Positions 52,805 through 56,672 of a stretch of DNA of 56,672 nucleotides are shown piece after piece. The position numbers and the translations under genes are program-made. The stretch is from the NCBI GenBank assembly GCA_003538625.1, contig DPRR01000040.1:1-56672 (forward strand), given 5' to 3'. Source of the DNA: Ignavibacteriales bacterium (lineage in GTDB: Bacteria > Bacteroidota > Ignavibacteria > Ignavibacteriales > Ignavibacteriaceae). Position 1 is the stretch's first letter. Each line of letters starts with the position of its first letter. Under the pieces are notes generated by a model. The model was not told the DNA's origin and made no database searches. It worked only from the letters and a program-made list of their open reading frames with translations.

Positions 52805-52905
52805 ATTGGTGAGTGATGAAATTGGTCTTACTTGAGACGAAAGTATAAAATATCATTTATTTTTTACTCGGGGTTGATCAATTAACTGATAAATAGGGAG
52901 GAATG
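52805..52905 (-). repeat. Duplicated promoter/leader, copy B
   Basis: Homologous to 48499-48600, upstream of the 1026-aa gene. The two genes share promoter, leader and signal-peptide region but have unrelated mature proteins. Confidence 0.65.
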
Positions 52906-53207
52906 AAATTACAAATAAGTATAAACAATCATTGATTACTTATTCTTCTTAACTACCATCCCATCTTCCATTATAACATTAGGAAAGCTACTTCTACGCT
53001 TTTTTTAAGTGGAACATACATTTTGAATTAAAATTTCGCCAATCCTAACAAAATTAAACATCTCCCCATCCTCAAATTCACCACCTAAAATAAGAGTATC
53101 TGGAGTGCCCTTTTTTGGTGCAAAAATGCTAAAAATAGCACTGTTTTGTGTTTTCTATCATTCCGTAATTTACTGATAATCAAACAGTTTACACTCAAGC
53201 ATAATGC
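52906..53207. other. Right terminal region of the island, no gene
   Basis: About 300 bp between the secreted-protein promoter and attR. It carries the core ctggagtg (53100-53107) shared with the left end. No ORF of note. Confidence 0.4.
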
Positions 53208-53250
53208 ACTGGCAGTCAAAAGGTCATCGGTTCGATTCCGATATTCTCCA
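53208..53250 (+). pseudogene. 3' half of tRNA-Ala(GGC) at the right junction
   Basis: The sequence runs from the anticodon loop CTGGCAG (T33, anticodon GGC at 53211-53213) through variable loop, T arm (ATCGG-TTCGATT-CCGAT) to the acceptor strand ATTCTCC and discriminator A. The 5' half of a tRNA (GGGGAAT...) is not upstream, where island DNA stands. This is the piece displaced by integration at attR; the complete gene should be at the left end. Confidence 0.8.
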
Positions 53251-53271
53251 CTTGAAAATCAAAGAGTTACA
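53235..53271. repeat. attR: right direct repeat of the island
   Basis: 36 of 37 bases equal 1-37. It covers the tRNA end and the following CTTGAAAATCAA. The matching part probably extends left to the anticodon loop (53208), which cannot be compared because the left copy is cut by the window start. Confidence 0.85.
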
Positions 53272-53296
53272 AAGATTAAATTTGTAGCTCTTTTTT
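53263..53296. terminator. Terminator hairpin at the island/chromosome border
   Basis: Stem AGAGTTACAAA / TTTGTAGCTCT (11 bp with one G-T pair), loop GATTAAA, then T6. It is the original terminator downstream of tRNA-Ala and also suits the convergent oxidoreductase gene, whose stop is at 53300. Confidence 0.75.
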
Positions 53297-53299
53297 GTT

Positions 53300-54694
53300 T
53301 TAAATCTCCTTTAAAATTTCACGTGCTATTAATACACCGTTTACCGATGCTTGCATCAGCCCGCGGGTGATTCCGGCGCCATCGCCGCCTACATACAGGT
53401 TTTTAATTGTATCGGTCTGAAATCCGGAGTTTACTTTTATTTTATTGGAATAGAATTTTACTTCAACACCATACAACAGCGTTTCGTCGCTTGCCAGTCC
53501 GGGACTTACTTTATCAAGTGCCTGAATCATTTCGACAATGTCAGTCATAATCCGGTAGGGTAAAACTAAGCTCAAATCTCCGGGAATTGCATCTTTCAAT
53601 GTTGGAATAATATTGTTACGAAACAGTCGCTCGGGCGTTGTTCGCCGCCCGCGTATGAGGTCGCCAAAACGCTGCACAAGAATTTTGTGCTGTGTAAGCA
53701 TGTTGGCCAAATCTGCGATGTGTTTCCCAAATTCGATGGGTGCATTGAAAGGCTCGGTAAATTTTTGCGACACCAGCAACGCAAAATTTGTGTTGTTGCT
53801 TTTCAGGTCTTTGTAGCTGTGCCCGTTAACCACAGCCAGGTTGTTGTCGTAATATTCCGACGACACAAAACCACCCGGATTGGAGCAGAATGTGCGCACT
53901 TTATCGTCAAAAGTTTTTGTGTAATGCACAAGCTTGGCTTCATAAAAATTTTCGTTGATTTCATGCATGATTTCGTTGCGACACTCCACGCGAACGCCAA
54001 TATCAACAACCCCAACTTCGGTATTGATGTTATGGGTTTCGCACATTTTCAACAACCAGTTGGAGCCTTCACGCCCAACGGTAACAACCACTTTCGCGGC
54101 AAAAATGGGTTCATCATTCACCACAACCCCTGTAATTGTTCCGTCATCGAAAATAAAATTAGTAACCGGCTTGCGGAAGAGTATTTCAACTCCTTTTGAA
54201 CTGATAAAATCGAAGAGTGATTTGTAAAGTGTTTGTGTTTTTTCGGTTCCTAAATGTCTGACCGGACAATGCACCAGCCGAAGGTTTGCTTCGATTGATT
54301 TCTTCTGAATTTCGCGCATGGCAGGAGAAATTTCGGCTCCGTGAACGCGGGGATCTCCGCCAAATTCGAGATAAATTTTGTCGGCGTAGGCAATCATTTC
54401 GGTAGCAGCTTCAACACCAATATAATCAGAAATTGTTCCGCCCACCTCGTGTGAAAGCGACAGTTTACCATCAGAAAAAGCACCTGCTCCAGCCCATCCT
54501 GTGGTAATGTTACAGGGTTTACAATGCACACAAATTCCGCCGTTGGTATGTTTCGGACATTTACGTTTGTAAATTCCGTTGCCTTTTTCAAGCATCAGAA
54601 TTTTGAGTCCGGGCCTGGTTTTTATTAACTCATAAGCAGTAAAAATGCCGGCAGGACCGGCACCAACTATAATTACATCGTATTGTTTGCTCAT
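53300..54694 (-). CDS. NAD(P)/FAD-dependent oxidoreductase
   Basis: This 464-aa chromosomal gene has an FAD-binding Rossmann motif (VIIVGAGPAGIFTAYELI, 6-23) and the second glycine motif near the C-terminus (NLYVGGDGAGITRGLMQASVNG). A cysteine cluster is CPKHTNGGICVHCKPC (46-61), as in the family of FAD-dependent proteins with a Cys-rich insert. VGREGSNWLL and VEVKFYSNKI are family landmarks. No signal peptide; cytoplasmic. The substrate is unknown. GC content is higher than in the island. It marks the right-hand core genome. Confidence 0.85.
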   Translation of the reverse strand: MSKQYDVIIVGAGPAGIFTAYELIKTRPGLKILMLEKGNGIYKRKCPKHTNGGICVHCKPCNITTGWAGAGAFSDGKLSLSHEVGGTISDYIGVEAATEMIAYADKIYLEFGGDPRVHGAEISPAMREIQKKSIEANLRLVHCPVRHLGTEKTQTLYKSLFDFISSKGVEILFRKPVTNFIFDDGTITGVVVNDEPIFAAKVVVTVGREGSNWLLKMCETHNINTEVGVVDIGVRVECRNEIMHEINENFYEAKLVHYTKTFDDKVRTFCSNPGGFVSSEYYDNNLAVVNGHSYKDLKSNNTNFALLVSQKFTEPFNAPIEFGKHIADLANMLTQHKILVQRFGDLIRGRRTTPERLFRNNIIPTLKDAIPGDLSLVLPYRIMTDIVEMIQALDKVSPGLASDETLLYGVEVKFYSNKIKVNSGFQTDTIKNLYVGGDGAGITRGLMQASVNGVLIAREILKEI

Positions 54695-54754
54695 GCAGAA
54701 AATGATTTGATTTCAGAAAATGCTAAATTATAATTTTCGGACGGAATTAACAGT

Positions 54755-55630
54755 TTAATTAATCATCCAGTACATCATTCCCTTTTTCATTTCGAGATAA
54801 TCGAAATCGTATTTATTGTAAATGAAATTGATGGGAAACATTAAAAAATAACTGACAGGCTCACCATTCAGTTTTGCCGGAACCCAGGCACCTTCTAATT
54901 TTCCGAAAGCATTTACAAGTATCCCGTTTAATGTTTGACTTATGCCTTTAACTATCTGTACTCCGCCAATTCTTCCATCTTTGGTAATTACAAGCCCAAC
55001 CACCATTCTTCCTTCCACGGTCAGCAAATCGAATTTTGCATCTTTAATTGCCTTCCTGATTTGTTGGTTTAGAAATCCTATACCCGGCTCAAAACGGGGT
55101 TCGCTGTCAACCGAATAAAAAATATTATCAATCAACGGTGTTCCATCTGGAAGCCAGGTCTTATTCGAAACCAATTCGTTATTTCTGTAAACCGAGACTG
55201 ATTTTTCAGCACCCGAATTGTATTGTTCTCTCATCCCTCCATCCAGTATCAGCGGAGCCTTCTGTTTTGTAATGCCAGTACGTTTTATCGCAGTATTTAA
55301 TCTGTCAGTAAATTCGAATCTGCCATCGGCAAGCGGTTTAAAAGTTCTGGTCAGCTTACCTGTAAATTCATCGCTTTTTATCTGTACACCGTAAACCGAA
55401 TCATTTTGTGGTTTCAATTTTTCGGTGAAAACCAGCAGCCAGCCTTGTTCAGTATTTTTATATGTTTTTATTTTCACTATTCCACTGCCTTTAAAATCCA
55501 CTTTTTTCATCATATCCTGTTTGCCCGAAGGGTTCAATTTTCCGTTTACACCAAAAATGTAAACTGTATCTTTTTGACCTGTAGAAACCAGCGGTAACAA
55601 TAATATAATCAGGTAAATCAGTTTTTTCAT
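54755..55630 (-). CDS. Secreted protein with TonB C-terminal domain
   Basis: This 291-aa protein has a signal peptide (MKKLIYLIILLLPLVSTGQ). The N-terminal part has repeated beta strands like MORN/antitoxin-type (DTVYIFGVNGKLNPSG; NKTWLPDGTPLIDNIFYSVD). The C-terminus has the TonB fold pattern: VEGRMVVGLVITKDGRIGGV, then GAWVPAKLNGEPV. It lacks the N-terminal TM anchor with proline-rich linker of true TonB. Function in the cell envelope is inferred. Confidence 0.75.
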   Translation of the reverse strand: MKKLIYLIILLLPLVSTGQKDTVYIFGVNGKLNPSGKQDMMKKVDFKGSGIVKIKTYKNTEQGWLLVFTEKLKPQNDSVYGVQIKSDEFTGKLTRTFKPLADGRFEFTDRLNTAIKRTGITKQKAPLILDGGMREQYNSGAEKSVSVYRNNELVSNKTWLPDGTPLIDNIFYSVDSEPRFEPGIGFLNQQIRKAIKDAKFDLLTVEGRMVVGLVITKDGRIGGVQIVKGISQTLNGILVNAFGKLEGAWVPAKLNGEPVSYFLMFPINFIYNKYDFDYLEMKKGMMYWMIN

Positions 55631-55642
55631 CTCAATATCAGG

Positions 55643-56251
55643 TTAAAATTGTAGCACAAGTTGTTCGTTCAGCAACCTGAACGATTTACGATGGTATTTC
55701 GTAATTCCGCAGCTGGCAATGGCTGCACGGTGTTTTACTGTTGGATAGCCTTTGTTGGTTCTCCAGTCGTAAGCCGGAAATTCACCATGAATGTTCAGCA
55801 TAAAATCATCACGGTAAGTTTTTGCAAGCACCGAGGCCGCAGCGATTGAAAGAAATCGTCCGTCACCTTTAATCATGCAGGTAAACGGAATGTTGGTTTG
55901 TGGTCTGAAGCGGTTTCCATCAATTAGCAAATGTTCAGGTTGAATCTTAAGCTTCTGAACTGCCCGGTTCATTGCCAGAAATGAGGCATTCAAAATGTTT
56001 ACTTCGTCGATTTCGTTGTTGTCAACGGCTTCAACAGCCCAGGCCAAAGCTTCCTTTTCGATTAGTGGGCGCAGTTCGTACCGCTGCTTCTCGGTAAGTT
56101 TTTTTGAGTCATCGAGTAAGTCGTTTTCAAAATCAGGTGGCAAAATTACTGCCGCTGCGAATACCGGACCCGCCAGACATCCGCGGCCGGCTTCATCGCA
56201 CCCGGCCTCTAAAACACCTTCTTTGAAATAGGGAAGCAACTTATTCATCAT
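55643..56251 (-). CDS. rnhB: Ribonuclease HII
   Basis: This 202-aa enzyme removes ribonucleotides from DNA and RNA from RNA/DNA hybrids. The catalytic signature is G-C-D-E-A-G-R-G (EAGCDEAGRGCLAGPV), with the third acid in LLIDGN and the fourth in LAKTYRDDFM. The C-terminal HRAAIASCGITKYHRKSF is typical. Its length is normal (about 200). It is 12 bp upstream of the TonB-domain gene on the same strand. Core gene flanking the island. Confidence 0.95.
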   Translation of the reverse strand: MMNKLLPYFKEGVLEAGCDEAGRGCLAGPVFAAAVILPPDFENDLLDDSKKLTEKQRYELRPLIEKEALAWAVEAVDNNEIDEVNILNASFLAMNRAVQKLKIQPEHLLIDGNRFRPQTNIPFTCMIKGDGRFLSIAAASVLAKTYRDDFMLNIHGEFPAYDWRTNKGYPTVKHRAAIASCGITKYHRKSFRLLNEQLVLQF

Positions 56252-56672
56252 TTTTTGTCTGCAAAAACATTACTCAATAACCTAATCAATCCTGTGCCCT
56301 GAACTACTCACAGAATTTCCCGGTGGCTACCCGTTTCTACCATAATCTAACTCCTACGGAGTTTTTTATGCAATTATTGTGCTGCTGCTCTGTTTACTGC
56401 TACACTGCCCTGATGACATGCTCAAGCTTCATCTCTCAATTCTCCTCTTAACATCTTTGTCATCCGTCTTTTCTTCCTGCCTACTAACAACTGCCGCTTA
56501 TTTTATTATAATCCAACACCTACGGAGTTTCTTTTTTTTTCTCTCATCGCTCACCTTTTCCGTCCCCCGTTTTTCTTCCTCAATCACCCATTTACCCGTT
56601 CACCCAATCACTTTTACTGTAACGTCCTGTTAATACTTGCCCACAATAAACTGGCGGTCTGGTCCCAGCTAA
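56252..56672. other. Intergenic region with a repeated short palindrome
   Basis: No gene is seen. The palindrome aactcctacggagtt at 56349-56363 recurs with one change at 56515-56529, each with the same A/T context (tataatc before, a T run after). These look like copies of a small dispersed chromosomal repeat that can act as a terminator. Confidence 0.5.

Noticed and set aside
53351..54227. Several plus-strand open frames opposite the oxidoreductase gene
   Set aside because: They are antisense shadows of a gene with clear FAD-binding motifs.
1..56672. CRISPR array
   Set aside because: No regular 25-40-bp direct repeats with spacers and no cas genes were seen. The only phased repeats are 10-bp units at 43037 and 44481.

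Overview
The window is AT-rich DNA from a member of the Bacteroidota, probably a marine or anaerobic Bacteroidales/Marinilabiliales-type organism. The evidence is a type IX secretion C-terminal sorting domain, a FISUMP-domain lipid-free exoprotein, a tRNA-Ala fragment directly followed by non-CCA sequence, and several Bacteroidetes-style families (DUF4391, small AGTG/ASTGQF-type proteins). The order-level placement is inference.

Almost the whole window is one genomic island of about 53.2 kb inserted in tRNA-Ala(GGC). A 37-bp direct repeat (36/37 identical) lies at 1-37 and 53235-53271; the left copy is the end of a tRNA and the right copy is preceded by the 3' half of the same tRNA. A tyrosine recombinase and an Xis-like gene sit just inside the left end. 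To the right of the island lie ordinary chromosomal genes (FAD-dependent oxidoreductase, TonB-domain protein, RNase HII).

Layout inside the island: (a) 0.1-4.7 kb integrase module and small genes; (b) 4.7-13.1 kb a TPR/metallopeptidase protein, a GIY-YIG / M41-like peptidase / PD-(D/E)XK cluster, a second putative restriction endonuclease, an agmatine-deiminase-like protein, DUF2971 and other single genes; (c) 13.2-26.0 kb one long minus-strand run: sigma factor, 112-aa protein, ImmA/IrrE peptidase, SNF2 helicase, DUF4391, type III-like Mod and Res, and a GmrSD-like nuclease; (d) 28.1-35.1 kb a tightly coupled plus-strand operon: AlkB-like dioxygenase, DUF1848 radical-SAM-type protein, a 1517-aa methyltransferase-RecQ helicase fusion and a tail-anchored coiled-coil protein, followed by a dead BREX pglZ fragment; (e) 35.6-37.9 kb a retron: reverse transcriptase, an msr-msd RNA that I can fold, and a DnaB-like ATPase; (f) 38.1-47.2 kb older mobile-element material: serine-recombinase remnant, second tyrosine recombinase, DUF2314/Imm33-like protein, ParB-methyltransferase fusion, helically phased 10-bp repeats, and a 402-aa protein with the family A polymerase motifs; (g) 47.6-52.8 kb secreted-protein cargo, including a 1026-aa VCBS/LRR protein with a T9SS tail.

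The island reads as a defence island with several independent systems. The best candidates for undescribed biology are the retron with a DnaB-like ATPase (36880-37931), the AlkB / DUF1848 / methyltransferase-RecQ / coiled-coil operon (28137-35119), the sigma / ImmA-IrrE module heading the helicase / DUF4391 / Mod / Res operon, and the stand-alone mini family A polymerase at 46007-47215.
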